This document shows positions 33,603 to 41,811 of a stretch of 64,000 nucleotides of DNA, in pieces (the stretch's first letter is position 1; each line of letters begins with the position of its first letter). A program made the position numbers and the translations under genes. Source of the stretch: Streptomyces sp. man185 (lineage in GTDB: Bacteria; Actinomycetota; Actinomycetes; Streptomycetales; Streptomycetaceae); NCBI GenBank assembly GCA_002551355.1, contig NTHE01000004.1:84788-148787 (forward strand), given 5' to 3'. Under the pieces are notes generated by a model, which had not been told where the DNA came from, made no database searches, and saw only the letters and a list, made by a program, of their open reading frames with translations.

Positions 33603-34202
33603 TCAAGGGCCGTCTTCGTGCGCCGGTTGGGCGAGCCCCGTCAGGTAGGCGTGGAACAGGGCGCGTGCGTCCACCCGTGACGAGGCCATCACCCCGCTGC
33701 CTGCCAGGCGGTCGAAGAGGAGGGCGTCGATGAGGCAGACCAGCGCCGGCGCGTGGTGCGCCGGGTGGGGCACACCCACGGCGGCCAGTCGCCCTTCGGC
33801 CTGGGAGAGAAAGGCGGTGCGCACCGGGGAGGCGTGGGTGAGCAGCGCATGCAGCGCTGCTTCGCCGACCAGGTCGACGTCGAGGGCCCACCGCACCCGG
33901 TGGTCCTCCGCCCGCAGGGCCATGGCGTCGACGAGCGCGGCGAGTTCTTCGGCGGCCCCTCCGACTGTGGTGGGGGGCGTCGTGTCTGGTGGCAGGTCGG
34001 CGGTCGCCCGTGCGGCCAGCCGGTGCACCATCGACTCGATCAATTGCCCCCGAGTGCGCACGTAGAAGGAGGTGGAACCGGTCGGCAGCCCCAGCTCGCG
34101 GTCGACGGCGCGGTGCGTCAGGGCCCTGAGTCCCTCACGGGCCACGATCGCGATCGCTGTGTCCCCGATGGCTTGGCGGCGCTTGCCGCTGTTCGTTCCC
34201 AC
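33603..34202 (-). CDS. TetR-family repressor
   Basis: A 199-residue TetR-type regulator. The HTH is GDTAIAIVAREGLRALTHRAVDRELGLPTGSTSFYV-like near residues 12-50; the C-terminal ligand domain is helical. GTG 34202 is used. It is divergent from the hydrolase at 34293. The 90-bp gap contains two closely spaced palindromes, so it probably represses both genes until a phenolic or ketone ligand appears. Confidence 0.87.
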   Translation of the reverse strand: MGTNSGKRRQAIGDTAIAIVAREGLRALTHRAVDRELGLPTGSTSFYVRTRGQLIESMVHRLAARATADLPPDTTPPTTVGGAAEELAALVDAMALRAEDHRVRWALDVDLVGEAALHALLTHASPVRTAFLSQAEGRLAAVGVPHPAHHAPALVCLIDALLFDRLAGSGVMASSRVDARALFHAYLTGLAQPAHEDGP

Positions 34203-34210
34203 GCCATGGA

Positions 34211-34226
34211 CTCTACATCCGTAGAG
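34211..34226. promoter_or_regulatory. TetR operator 1
   Basis: CTCTACATCCGTAGAG: 6-bp perfect arms around ATCC, directly upstream of the tetR start. It shares the CTCTAC/GTAGAG arms with operator 2, 34 bp away centre to centre. Confidence 0.7.
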
Positions 34227-34242
34227 TACGATTGCCGCAACT

Positions 34243-34262
34243 GTCTCTACATTTGTAGAGAC
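34243..34262. promoter_or_regulatory. TetR operator 2
   Basis: GTCTCTACATTTGTAGAGAC: 8-bp perfect arms around ATTT, the stronger of the pair, 30 bp before the hydrolase start and likely over its promoter. Confidence 0.75.
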
Positions 34263-34292
34263 CTCGAACGGTGCGACTCAAGGAGCACGCGC

Positions 34293-34934
34293 ATGATCTT
34301 TCTCCCCGACCCCGCTCCCCTCCTCTACCCGCTGCGCGCGGCCGACCCGGACCGCTACACGGTCGAGCACTTCCCCCACCGGCGCCTGCGCATGACGATC
34401 GACCACGAACCCCTGGAGAGCGTCACGCCAGCCATGCTGTTGTGGTGGTTCCGGCACATCGGCGAGACGATGCCCTACGCCGGAGGTGTCTTTCCCCGCT
34501 ACACCGTCTGGCACCCGCGTGACCACATCAGCTGGAACCTGGCCCGGGAGAAGCCGGGCGGGGGCGCCGGCGAGGGGGCCCGCTTCCACATCGTCGAGGC
34601 GTTCGGCCGGGACCCCAACAAGATGGTCGACTCGGTCGACCGGGTCGAGAAGCTCGATCGCACCGGGATCCGGCTGACTATGAGGGTGGCGGGCGCCCAG
34701 GTCTTCCAGCTGGAGCACACGTGGTCCCAAGGGCGCGGCAGGACCCACTACGTGAGCGTCTTCGACCTCGGACTGCGATCCGCCCTCGGTACGCCGGTCA
34801 ACGCCTACCTACGCAAGAAGGTGTTCCGCCCTGACATGGACCTGGCGTGGATCAAACACAACGTCGAGGAGGTCGGACTGTTCGAACATATCCTGCCCGA
34901 CCTCTACGCCGCCCGCAGGCCCGGCGAGGAGTAG
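34293..34934 (+). CDS. DAPG-hydrolase (PhlG)-like protein
   Basis: A 213-residue protein resembling the PhlG family, zinc enzymes that cleave the carbon-carbon bond of acetylated phloroglucinols. Likely metal ligands are the HPRDHISWN segment, FHIVEAFG and the LEHTWSQG histidine; near the C-terminus IKHNVEEVGLFEHILPDLY matches the family pattern. ATG 34293 follows AAGGAG. It is divergent from and presumably repressed by the TetR protein. Probably detoxifies a phenolic ketone. PhlG is usually longer (about 290 residues), so a different substrate is possible. Confidence 0.7.
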   Translation: MIFLPDPAPLLYPLRAADPDRYTVEHFPHRRLRMTIDHEPLESVTPAMLLWWFRHIGETMPYAGGVFPRYTVWHPRDHISWNLAREKPGGGAGEGARFHIVEAFGRDPNKMVDSVDRVEKLDRTGIRLTMRVAGAQVFQLEHTWSQGRGRTHYVSVFDLGLRSALGTPVNAYLRKKVFRPDMDLAWIKHNVEEVGLFEHILPDLYAARRPGEE

Positions 34935-34959
34935 GGCCGCCCTGCGAACAGGCGGGCGG

Positions 34960-34976
34960 TGAGTAGTGATTGCTCT
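34960..34976 (+). promoter_or_regulatory. 17-bp box E upstream of lipoprotein gene
   Basis: TGAGTA-GTGAT-TGCTCT is a good match to the recurring motif, 97 bp before the lipoprotein start. No -10 hexamer is seen at 22-23 nt, so the promoter geometry here is unclear. Confidence 0.5.
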
Positions 34977-35072
34977 TGTTCCCGCGTGGGCGCGCCGCAC
35001 GGCCGCGGCGTGGTGCACAGTGGGCGTGGCCGCGTCAGGTCGCGCGGAATCGAATTCAATGGGGGAAGCACC

Positions 35073-35714
35073 ATGCGTGGTACCGGTAGGAGCCGGTTGG
35101 CACTCGTCGGCGCCAGCGTCGCACTCGCGGCGGTAGCCGTGACCGGTTGTCAGCCGGAGGACGAGTACGGCTACGATACGGCCCCGTCCGCGGGCACGAC
35201 ACCGCCCGCAGGCGTCGAGGATCCCCCGGCCGCGGGGCCTGAGGATGGAGGCCCGGGCACGACGCCCCGCAAGGTCGTCCAGGCACCCGTGGCCGGCGGT
35301 CTGGAGCGGGTGTCCGAGGCGGAAGCGCCCTCCGACGTCCCGGTCGACCCCGGTGACATGCGCGAGGACATGCACTTGGTGGTGGCCAACTACCGTTCGG
35401 CCGACGGGATCGTCCTCTTCGAGGGGGTCGACAACGTGCGGGAGGACACGTCCAAGCGGCGGGAGCACCTCTTCCGCGGGATGCTGGAGCACCTCCAGTG
35501 GGACTACTCGCTGGGACAGCCCTCGGCGGAGCCGGTCCCGTCCGGCCCTCTCGGCGGTTCGGTCGAGTGCGCACTTGCCTCGCTCTCGGACGAGGGCGAC
35601 GTCGTCTGCGGATGGGCGGACTTCAATACGGCGGCGGTGGCGCACTTTCCCAACAGCACGCTCCAGGAGGCCGGCGCGCTCTTCGTGAAGATGCGGTCGG
35701 ACCTGGAGAAGTAG
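35073..35714 (+). CDS. Putative lipoprotein, unknown function
   Basis: A 213-residue predicted lipoprotein: signal peptide RSRLALVGASVALAAVAV followed by lipobox VTGC at about residue 26, then a Pro/Gly/Thr-rich linker. The C-terminal ~120 residues form a compact domain with two cysteines (GSVECALASL, DVVCGWAD) that probably pair; this pattern (CALA...CGWAD) occurs in small actinomycete surface proteins. ATG 35073 has GGGGGAAG upstream. It ends at a strong bidirectional terminator. Confidence 0.75.
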   Translation: MRGTGRSRLALVGASVALAAVAVTGCQPEDEYGYDTAPSAGTTPPAGVEDPPAAGPEDGGPGTTPRKVVQAPVAGGLERVSEAEAPSDVPVDPGDMREDMHLVVANYRSADGIVLFEGVDNVREDTSKRREHLFRGMLEHLQWDYSLGQPSAEPVPSGPLGGSVECALASLSDEGDVVCGWADFNTAAVAHFPNSTLQEAGALFVKMRSDLEK

Positions 35715-35775
35715 CGCGACCGGCTCCGGCCGGGTCGTCGTTCTGAGGAGTCGGGGCGGACGTCCGCCCCGCCCT

Positions 35776-35823
35776 CTGCGAGTGCCGCGAGGAGCGGACG
35801 TCCGCCCCTCGCGGCACTCGCAG
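35776..35823. terminator. Strong bidirectional terminator
   Basis: A 16-bp perfect stem (CTGCGAGTGCCGCGAG/CTCGCGGCACTCGCAG) between converging genes. Its loop contains GCGGACGTCCGC, itself palindromic and also present just upstream (35754..35771). Confidence 0.75.
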
Positions 35824-35861
35824 GTCGCCCCGCCGGACACCGTCCGGCGCGATGACGACCC

Positions 35862-36884
35862 CTACTTCACGGCGGTCACGATCTCGAAGGGCCCGGGCAG
35901 GACCTCGACGTCCGAGAAGCCCGCCTCCGCCAGCATGTCCCGGTAGTGGTCGACGCTGTAGAGCCGACTGTGACACCTGTCGACGCCCATGAGGAAGTAC
36001 GACCAGAAGAACTGCCGGGTCAGCCGTCGCTCGGTGCGGAACTCCTCGCAGATCACCACCCGGCCACCGCCCTGCAGGGCGGCGTGCGCCTTCGCTAGAA
36101 GCATCTGGGAGACGGCCACCGGCCAGTCGTGCAGCACCCGCACGAAGGAGATCGCCTGGTATCCGATGGGCAGGTCCTCCCTCAGGAAGTCCCCCGCCAC
36201 GAATCCCAGGCGTTCGCCGTGACCGTTCGATTCCTTGAACTCGTCAAACAGGGGCCGCACGTCCTCGAGGTTGAATACGTCGGCGCTGAGCGAGGGGTCG
36301 TCCGCTAGGAGCCGGCCGGCCAGCGAACCGTCTCCGCCGCCCACGTCCAGCAGCCTGGCCCCGGTCGCCCACAACGCCGACCGGTGTGCGTGGAACGCCT
36401 CGACTACGGGCCCCAGGCCCGCCGCCATGCTGCGCTCGAAGCTCGCGAACTGGTCGGCTCCGGTGGGTGGCCAGCTGAACTCCTCTCCGGGGATGGATAG
36501 TTCGCCCGTCAGGACCTCCTGCAACCGCCCGTGCAGCCGCCTCCAGGGGTAGGAGTCGCGGTCCTTCTCGATCGATCTCTCTCCGAAGACGTCGATGACC
36601 CCCTCCCTCAGCCCGGCGGTCGGCCAATACAGGGTCGAGGCGATGTCGTCGCCCACGGCCCGGTGAGAGCACAGCCCGAGTGACTCCAGGCACTCCATGA
36701 ACTTGAACAGGCGGTGCGGGACGGCTCCCGTGCGCTCGCTCAGTTCTCTCAGCGAACGGCCACCCGGTTCGAGGGCCTCCAGGAGGCCCGTGTCCAGCGA
36801 GGTCTTGATGACGTCGACTGCCTTATCCCCGTTCGCCAGCAGGCTGAGGAGGGCGAGGGGGGACAGTCCGGTTGTTGCCTGCAT
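35862..36884 (-). CDS. O-/C-methyltransferase, plant OMT-like fold
   Basis: A 340-residue methyltransferase with the N-terminal winged-helix dimerisation domain (SLRELSERTGAVPHRLFKF) and C-terminal SAM fold (LLDVGGGDGSLAGRL, then FVRVLHDWP, the usual HDW catalytic histidine region). The family includes acetylserotonin OMTs and the C-methyltransferases that act on 3-hydroxykynurenine in actinomycin and anthramycin-type pathways. It lies 2 nt after the kynureninase-like gene, third in an operon led by tryptophan 2,3-dioxygenase, so a kynurenine or anthranilate derivative is the likely substrate. Confidence 0.85.
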   Translation of the reverse strand: MQATTGLSPLALLSLLANGDKAVDVIKTSLDTGLLEALEPGGRSLRELSERTGAVPHRLFKFMECLESLGLCSHRAVGDDIASTLYWPTAGLREGVIDVFGERSIEKDRDSYPWRRLHGRLQEVLTGELSIPGEEFSWPPTGADQFASFERSMAAGLGPVVEAFHAHRSALWATGARLLDVGGGDGSLAGRLLADDPSLSADVFNLEDVRPLFDEFKESNGHGERLGFVAGDFLREDLPIGYQAISFVRVLHDWPVAVSQMLLAKAHAALQGGGRVVICEEFRTERRLTRQFFWSYFLMGVDRCHSRLYSVDHYRDMLAEAGFSDVEVLPGPFEIVTAVK

Positions 36885-36886
36885 AG

Positions 36887-38011
36887 TCAAAGCCTTTCCC
36901 CGAGGGCGTCCATGAACCGGTCCACCTCGTTCATGCTGTTGTAGAAGTGCGGACCCACTCGTAGGGATCCCCGCCAGCTGCAGACCAGCCCGTCCGCCAC
37001 CAGGGACTCGACCGCCTGCTGCCCGCCGGGGAACGCCAGGCACACGACACCGCCGCGACGTTCGGCCGGGCGCGGGGTCAGCACCGCCAGACCGAGCCGG
37101 TCGGCCCGCTCGATGATCCGGCCCGTGCAAGCTAGGGAGTGGGCCCGGACGCGTTCCGCCCCGACGTCGGCGAGGAGGCGCAGCCCCGGAGCCGACATCA
37201 TGGCGCCGAGCGGCACCGGGGTGCCGGCCCGAAAGCGACGTGCGTCGCCGAACCACCCGTCGGTCGGTCCGGACGAGAAGGGAGCCTCCTTGGCGAGCCA
37301 ACCGGTGACGGCCGGCTCCAGCGTTTCCAGAAGATCGGGACGGACGTAGAGGAATGCGGTGCTCACGCCGCACAGCCACTTCTGCGCCCCGCCCAGCACG
37401 AAGTCGACGCCAAGGGCCGTCACGTCCAGCGGAACCGTGCCGACGGTCTGATAGGCGTCCACCACGACGTGGGCCCCCACGGCGTGGGCGCGTTCGACGA
37501 TCGGCGCCAGGTCGAGCACGGCGCCGGTGGAGTAGCTGCCGTGGGACACGCAGACGAGCCTGGTGCGCTCGTCCACCGCCGCCACCAGGGCGTCCTCGTC
37601 GAAGTCCGGGCCCTTACCGGCCACCACCTCGACGCGGGCGCCGTACCGGGAGAACCCGTGCCACAGCGCGGTAACCGTGGGGAACTCCAGGTCGGTCAAG
37701 ACGATCTTGTTGCGGGGCGCCTCGTAGGTGAAACTGCTCGCGACCCGGGCGAGGAGCGTGCTGAGGTTGAGGTCGGTGACGACCGAGCCCGGGGGCGCCC
37801 CGATGAACCCGGCGACGGCGTCGGCGTAGTCCTGGGTGGCGGCGAAGAATCGGTCCCACATGTCGTCCCGCCAGGAGGACAGGGTGCGCCAGTACCCGTG
37901 CAGCACACCCTCCACCTCGTCGGGCACGAGACCGGTCGAGTTGCTGTTGAGATAGACGCGGTCCGCGAGTCCCGGGAACCGCTCGCGGAACGTGCCGGGC
38001 CGCTCAGGCAC
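36887..38011 (-). CDS. Kynureninase-like class V PLP enzyme
   Basis: A 374-residue aminotransferase class V-fold enzyme. The N-terminal RVYLNSNSTGLVPDEV corresponds to the kynureninase start; the cofactor aspartate lies in HVVVDAYQTVG and the lysine in GGAQKWLCG. Kynureninase cleaves kynurenine to anthranilate and alanine. GTG 38011 is selected by CCAGGAGAC eight bases upstream; it overlaps the dioxygenase stop by 8 nt. A GTG at 38035 is possible but lacks a ribosome site. Context (dioxygenase upstream, methyltransferase downstream) supports a tryptophan-to-anthranilate route, but an epimerase- or desulfurase-like activity is not excluded. Confidence 0.78.
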   Translation of the reverse strand: MPERPGTFRERFPGLADRVYLNSNSTGLVPDEVEGVLHGYWRTLSSWRDDMWDRFFAATQDYADAVAGFIGAPPGSVVTDLNLSTLLARVASSFTYEAPRNKIVLTDLEFPTVTALWHGFSRYGARVEVVAGKGPDFDEDALVAAVDERTRLVCVSHGSYSTGAVLDLAPIVERAHAVGAHVVVDAYQTVGTVPLDVTALGVDFVLGGAQKWLCGVSTAFLYVRPDLLETLEPAVTGWLAKEAPFSSGPTDGWFGDARRFRAGTPVPLGAMMSAPGLRLLADVGAERVRAHSLACTGRIIERADRLGLAVLTPRPAERRGGVVCLAFPGGQQAVESLVADGLVCSWRGSLRVGPHFYNSMNEVDRFMDALGERL

Positions 38012-38813
38012 CGACGGTCTCCTGGCGGTTCTCACCGGGGGCGTACCCGGAGCCCCGCTGCCATCCGGCGGTCATCTCCTCCCGGAGTTTCCACAGTTGG
38101 CGGAAGAGGGGCTGCGTCATCCGCGCGGGCAGCACCTTCGTGGGGACGCCGTCGAGGGCGGCCGTGTCCCGGCTCACCCCGATGGTCCGCCGGACCAGCA
38201 TGAAGTGTTGGACGAGCCACAGCTGGTAGCCCTCGTCGAAGTCCACGAGGAGTTCAACGATGTGCTTGAGGTCGGGGTGCTCGTTCCGCGGACCGTAGAT
38301 CTCGGCCAGTTCGATGCCCCGCCGGGCCACGAGTCTGTCGAAGGCAGCGATAACGTAGGACGCGGCGAGGTTCAGGCGGTTGTACCCGGGAGACTCTTGG
38401 CCGCTGCCATTGCCCAGGTTCCGGCGGATGACCTGGTAGGAGTCCGGGGTCAGCGTCTCCAGCACCTTGATCTCGCGGATCAGGCAGTCGATCACCTGGA
38501 CGGCGCGCGACAGGTGCGCCGACGCCTCCCACACGTCGTCGCGGTCCAGCCCGCCGACCAGGCCACTCAGCTCGTGCGCCGTCAACTTCAGCCAGATCTC
38601 CTGTGCCTGGTGCACCATCAGGAACATGAGCTCGTCCGACGACACCAGGAGGTCCGGAGACGGCTGCAGGGACAGGAGTTCGGGCGTCTTGACGTAGCGC
38701 TCGTAATCGAGGTCCCCCTCGCCCACGTTCCGCTTGATGATCCGGTTGTAGATCGGGTTGTCGAGCTCGCTGCGAAGAAGGGTCATCGCGGTGACGTCTT
38801 CGGAGATGGTCAT
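38004..38813 (-). CDS. kynA: Tryptophan 2,3-dioxygenase
   Basis: A 269-residue heme dioxygenase that converts L-tryptophan to N-formylkynurenine. Hallmarks are LDYERYVKTPELLSLQ, the substrate/heme segment ELMFLMVHQAQEIWLKL, the GNGSGQESPGY loop and the distal heme-ligand region QLWLVQHFMLVRRTIG. ATG 38813 is used; an ATG at 38825 is also possible. It leads the operon dioxygenase, kynureninase-like enzyme, methyltransferase. No formamidase or kynurenine 3-monooxygenase is in the operon. It is preceded by activator box F. Confidence 0.92.
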   Translation of the reverse strand: MTISEDVTAMTLLRSELDNPIYNRIIKRNVGEGDLDYERYVKTPELLSLQPSPDLLVSSDELMFLMVHQAQEIWLKLTAHELSGLVGGLDRDDVWEASAHLSRAVQVIDCLIREIKVLETLTPDSYQVIRRNLGNGSGQESPGYNRLNLAASYVIAAFDRLVARRGIELAEIYGPRNEHPDLKHIVELLVDFDEGYQLWLVQHFMLVRRTIGVSRDTAALDGVPTKVLPARMTQPLFRQLWKLREEMTAGWQRGSGYAPGENRQETVGA

Positions 38814-38929
38814 TCCTGCCCCCATGTGGTGAATTCCGCTTGGTCGAGGGCGCGAGCAATGTCCGTGTTCTCGTGGCGACCGATGAAGTGCCCCGTCACC
38901 CTTGGTCACGCGCCCTGAATTCCTGTCAG

Positions 38930-38974
38930 ATGGTGCTATGGGGGGTAGGTCCGAACCTGAGTAATGATTGCTTT
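38930..38974 (-). promoter_or_regulatory. 17-bp activator box F (tryptophan operon)
   Basis: TGAGTA-ATGAT-TGCTTT (38958..38974), with CACCAT (38935..38930) 22 nt downstream in the leftward direction. The -10 is GC-rich and weak, consistent with activator dependence. Confidence 0.55.
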
Positions 38975-39236
38975 GCGCTCCGGGCTGCACCGACATGACC
39001 GAAAACCGCCGTCGGGTGCGGGGGCAGGTCGATTGGCAGGGCGGGTGACCTCCGGGACCCACCCCCCGGGGGCCCGGAGACGACGCCGGTGTTCGGCGCC
39101 GGGGAACCCTTCCGGACGGGACAGCAGGCTGGCCAACGCGGTGGCCCGGCTCGGCGGTCACGCGCAGGGCGTCACACAGCAGGCGCTGGTCCCGGGCGAT
39201 GCCATCGAGAGCGACGAGGCCGCCGCCATTCCACCG

Positions 39237-39655
39237 TCAGCCCGGGTTCCGGCCAGCGAGGGTGGGGGGCACCCCAGCAAGGAGGCCGCCGCCGCACCCG
39301 CTGCTGCCGCCCTGAGAGACCACCTTCCGCAGACCGTCGCGTACGGGGGAACCCTCGATGCAGATGTACACGAGCACCGTGGCACCGGTACGGGCGTACA
39401 GCACAGACAGGGCGGGGGCGGCGACCGCTCCGATCTCGGCGGCGGGCCACCAGGCCCCGAAGACCAGCGAGGGGCACACGACGATGCCGTCCGGAACCCG
39501 CTCGACAGCTCCGACCCCGTCTATCTGCCGCAGCAACCGTGAGACGGTCTGCTTGGGCACGCCTGTGGCCAGGCTGACGTCCCCCACACGCGGCGGCAGG
39601 GCGGCCCCGCTCCAGTGCGGGCAGGATGCGGAAGGTGCCTTCGAGAACGCCCCTT
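39237..39655 (-). pseudogene. Frameshifted IclR-family regulator
   Basis: Two reading frames together spell an IclR regulator. GVLEGTFRILPALERG occupies one frame up to about position 39605; the HTH continues in the next frame as VGDVSLATGVPKQTVSRLLRQIDG, followed by GAVERVPDGIVV and PALSVLYARTGATVLVYI. A one-base slip joins them. The effector domain then stops after about 40 more residues, so the C-terminal half is also missing or shifted. It may have regulated the adjacent tryptophan operon. A sequencing error at the junction is the main alternative. Confidence 0.5.
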
Positions 39656-39787
39656 CCCGGCTGGGCGGGTGAGGGACCCGTGTCGGTCCGCCCTCCGGAA
39701 TGGCACTCCGATGTAGGCCGCCGGGCCGCCGGGCGGCCTCCGCCGACCGCTCCCGATCCCACTGCTGAGCACACGTGATCGCAAGGG

Positions 39788-39833
39788 CGAGCACCGAGTA
39801 CTCAAGAGGCGTGCGCCGCAGCCCACCTACCGT
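39788..39833 (+). promoter_or_regulatory. 17-bp activator box and -10 for secreted-protein gene
   Basis: CGAGCA-CCGAG-TACTCA (39788..39804), followed after 23 nt by TACCGT (39828..39833), a good TAnnnT -10 on the plus strand. It predicts a ~165-nt leader before the secreted protein at 40007. Confidence 0.55.
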
Positions 39834-40006
39834 TCCCTCCAGCAGCACACATGGTGCCGGGTCGGACCCCCGGCCCGTACGGGGGGCCACCGTGACGAGG
39901 GGACGGACGGCGCGTGAGCGCACCGTCGCCCCCGACCATCGGCTTCGTCCCGTTCGCGGGACAGCACCGTTGTGGGCCATCACATCCGCACACTGGAAGG
40001 TGTTCC

Positions 40007-40393
40007 ATGAAGTCGATCAAGAAGAAGTCGCACGGTCTCGGGCGTTCGCTGGCCGTCGGCGCCTGCTCCGCCCTGCTGCTCGTCGGCACGGCCGGAACGG
40101 CGGCCGCCGCCCCTGTGCAGGAGGGGGGCGACGGGATGACCACGATGAAGACCGTGACTGGCAAGCTGAAGGCCGGCGAGTCCAAGAAGGTGCTGTCCGG
40201 GTGGGGCAAGTACAGCACCCGGTACGGCGGTCGCACCGAGCACGCCGGGGGCCGCTACACCTGCTATGTGGCCGGTGTGAAGGTCTCCTCGGGCGCCCTG
40301 CCCGGCGAGTTCACCCACACCGTGGTCGGGTACGGGTCGTGCTTCCTCTACTCGCCCGTGGCAACCACCTACCGGCTCACCTCCGTCAGCTGA
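40007..40393 (+). CDS. Small secreted protein
   Basis: A 128-residue exported protein. The signal peptide starts KSIKKKSHGLGR, has a hydrophobic core SALLLVGTAGTA and is cleaved near AAAAP at about residue 35. The mature part has two cysteines (YTCYVAG, GSCFLY) that may pair and is rich in Gly/Tyr/Thr beta strands. The family is not recognised. ATG 40007 has GGAAGGTG upstream. It is followed by a hairpin and a second secreted-protein gene. Confidence 0.75.
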   Translation: MKSIKKKSHGLGRSLAVGACSALLLVGTAGTAAAAPVQEGGDGMTTMKTVTGKLKAGESKKVLSGWGKYSTRYGGRTEHAGGRYTCYVAGVKVSSGALPGEFTHTVVGYGSCFLYSPVATTYRLTSVS

Positions 40394-40404
40394 CCGCCGC
40401 CGCC

Positions 40405-40437
40405 CGTGCGGGGCGAGCTCCGTGCGCGCCCCGCACG
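40405..40437. terminator. Hairpin between two secreted-protein genes
   Basis: A perfect 11-bp stem (CGTGCGGGGCG/CGCCCCGCACG) with an 11-nt loop, 11 nt after the first gene's stop. Confidence 0.65.
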
Positions 40438-40530
40438 AGCGGTGTGGGGGAGCGGGACGTCCTGCGGCCCGTCGCCGCGGTCCCGGACCGATCCGCAACA
40501 CCTGTGCACCACCCATCCCGAGGAGACACC

Positions 40531-41070
40531 ATGAAGAACGCAGTGCGGAGCGCCCTGGTGGCCGGAGCCGCGGCCCTGGGCGTGATCGGCGGCATGGCCC
40601 CGGTGGCCCAGGCCGCCGACGGCGTCATCGTCAGCCGGGAGCGCGGACACGTGCTCGACTGCAGGGGCAAGCTGGGCGAGCTGACCGTCGCGGTCAGCCT
40701 CTACGACAACTCGGAGCACGGCTCGTTTGCCTCCGTCGTGGTCGACGGCGACGAAGGCCCGGTGTACGGCGGCTCCAGCGAACCGTCCTCGCTCTTCCGC
40801 GGCAACACGGTCGCCACCGGCATCCCGGTGGAGAGGACCGCGGACCAGCGCGCCATGGGCAAGGCCGTCGTCGTGGGGGCCTTCCTGCCGAAGGGCAAGC
40901 CGGTGCCGGTCCACGAAGTGGTGGACGACGCCGGCTACATCATCGAGTCCACCGGTACGCACCGGCGGTTGGCGACGAAGGTCGGCGTCTCCCTGCTGGG
41001 GAAGTACACCGCGCTCACGTGCCAGGACGCGTTCCGCTACGACCTCAAGGTCACGAAGACTCCCGCGTGA
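40531..41070 (+). CDS. Secreted protein, unknown function
   Basis: A 179-residue exported protein with signal peptide KNAVRSALVAGAAALGVIGG and cleavage near VAQAAD (residue ~29). The mature domain has two cysteines (VLDCRGK and LTCQDAF), probably a disulfide joining its ends, and a mixed beta sequence. No family recognised. ATG 40531 has GAGGAGA upstream. It is the second of two adjacent secreted-protein genes. Confidence 0.75.
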   Translation: MKNAVRSALVAGAAALGVIGGMAPVAQAADGVIVSRERGHVLDCRGKLGELTVAVSLYDNSEHGSFASVVVDGDEGPVYGGSSEPSSLFRGNTVATGIPVERTADQRAMGKAVVVGAFLPKGKPVPVHEVVDDAGYIIESTGTHRRLATKVGVSLLGKYTALTCQDAFRYDLKVTKTPA

Positions 41071-41111
41071 CGGCACGTCGTGCGCCTCGACCGCACGGCG
41101 CCGCGTGATCC

Positions 41112-41159
41112 GCCCGGACGTACGGGTACGAGCGAACCGTCGCTTCCGTACGTCCGGGC
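41112..41159. terminator. Long hairpin between converging genes
   Basis: A perfect 14-bp stem (GCCCGGACGTACGG/CCGTACGTCCGGGC) with a 20-nt loop, just before the 3' end of the RsbW-like gene. Confidence 0.7.
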
Positions 41160-41168
41160 CGCCGCACG

Positions 41169-41672
41169 TCAGCGGCAGTCGAAGCGCGCCCAGCGGACCG
41201 TTCCCGACGCGCCCTCGCGCCACCCGCACGCCTGGCTGAGCATGTCGACGATGTGCAGGCCGCGGCCGTGCTCGTCCTCGTCGTAGGAAGCGGTCCACGA
41301 CCCCTCGGACCCGGCCGGCCCTCCGTCGCTCACCTCGACCCACACGCAGCCGGTCCCCCGGCCCGTCTCCTGGTGCAGTCGCAGGGCGGCTGGCGGTAGG
41401 GCGTGCTCGACGGCGTTGGTGACGAGTTCGGAAACGACGAGTTCGATGGCGTCCTGCGTGTCCTCATCGACTCCCCACCGGGATAGCGCACGCCGGGCCG
41501 CCCTCCGGGCGACACCGGCGGCCTCCACCCGGTGGAGCAGGGGGGTGACCACCCCCCTCTTCGTCGCGCGGGGCGACTCGTCCGGCGGGGGTGGCGTGTC
41601 CATCGGTGTTAAGGCGGGTTCCGGGCAGGGCCCGGAACAACCCGCCGTCCGGGAGTTGGGGGTGACGTACAT
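41169..41672 (-). CDS. RsbW-like ATP-binding (anti-sigma) kinase
   Basis: A 167-residue HATPase_c protein of the actinomycete anti-sigma/serine-kinase group. The N-box is ELVVSELVTNAVEHA, the G1 region is VEVSDGGP and the G2 box is GRGLHIVDMLS. Such proteins bind ATP and either phosphorylate an antagonist or hold a sigma factor. No sigma factor or antagonist gene is adjacent. ATG 41672 has GGAAGG upstream; the first ~35 residues are a poorly conserved extension. It is preceded by box L. Confidence 0.87.
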   Translation of the reverse strand: MYVTPNSRTAGCSGPCPEPALTPMDTPPPPDESPRATKRGVVTPLLHRVEAAGVARRAARRALSRWGVDEDTQDAIELVVSELVTNAVEHALPPAALRLHQETGRGTGCVWVEVSDGGPAGSEGSWTASYDEDEHGRGLHIVDMLSQACGWREGASGTVRWARFDCR

Positions 41673-41766
41673 GACGGTGCCTTCCGTGGTGAGCGTGGGG
41701 CTGCCGGGTGCCGGACGTGCGGCCCTCGTCCGTTGGGTGTGCGGAGACCGCTTCGTCACGGTTCCC

Positions 41767-41811
41767 ACGCTCCTCCGGAGCGCGGCGCGTTTCCTGAGCA
41801 ATCGATGCCAC
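41767..41811 (-). promoter_or_regulatory. 17-bp activator box L and -10 (RsbW-like gene)
   Basis: TGAGCA-ATCGA-TGCCAC (41795..41811), with GAGCGT (41772..41767) 22 nt downstream leftward. The proximal half is exact, the distal half partial. The surrounding 41673..42001 region shows no other gene. Confidence 0.5.

Noticed and set aside
35754..35808. Two copies of GCGGACGTCCGCCCC suggesting a repeat element
   Set aside because: They form part of the terminator structure between converging genes; no further copies were seen in the window.
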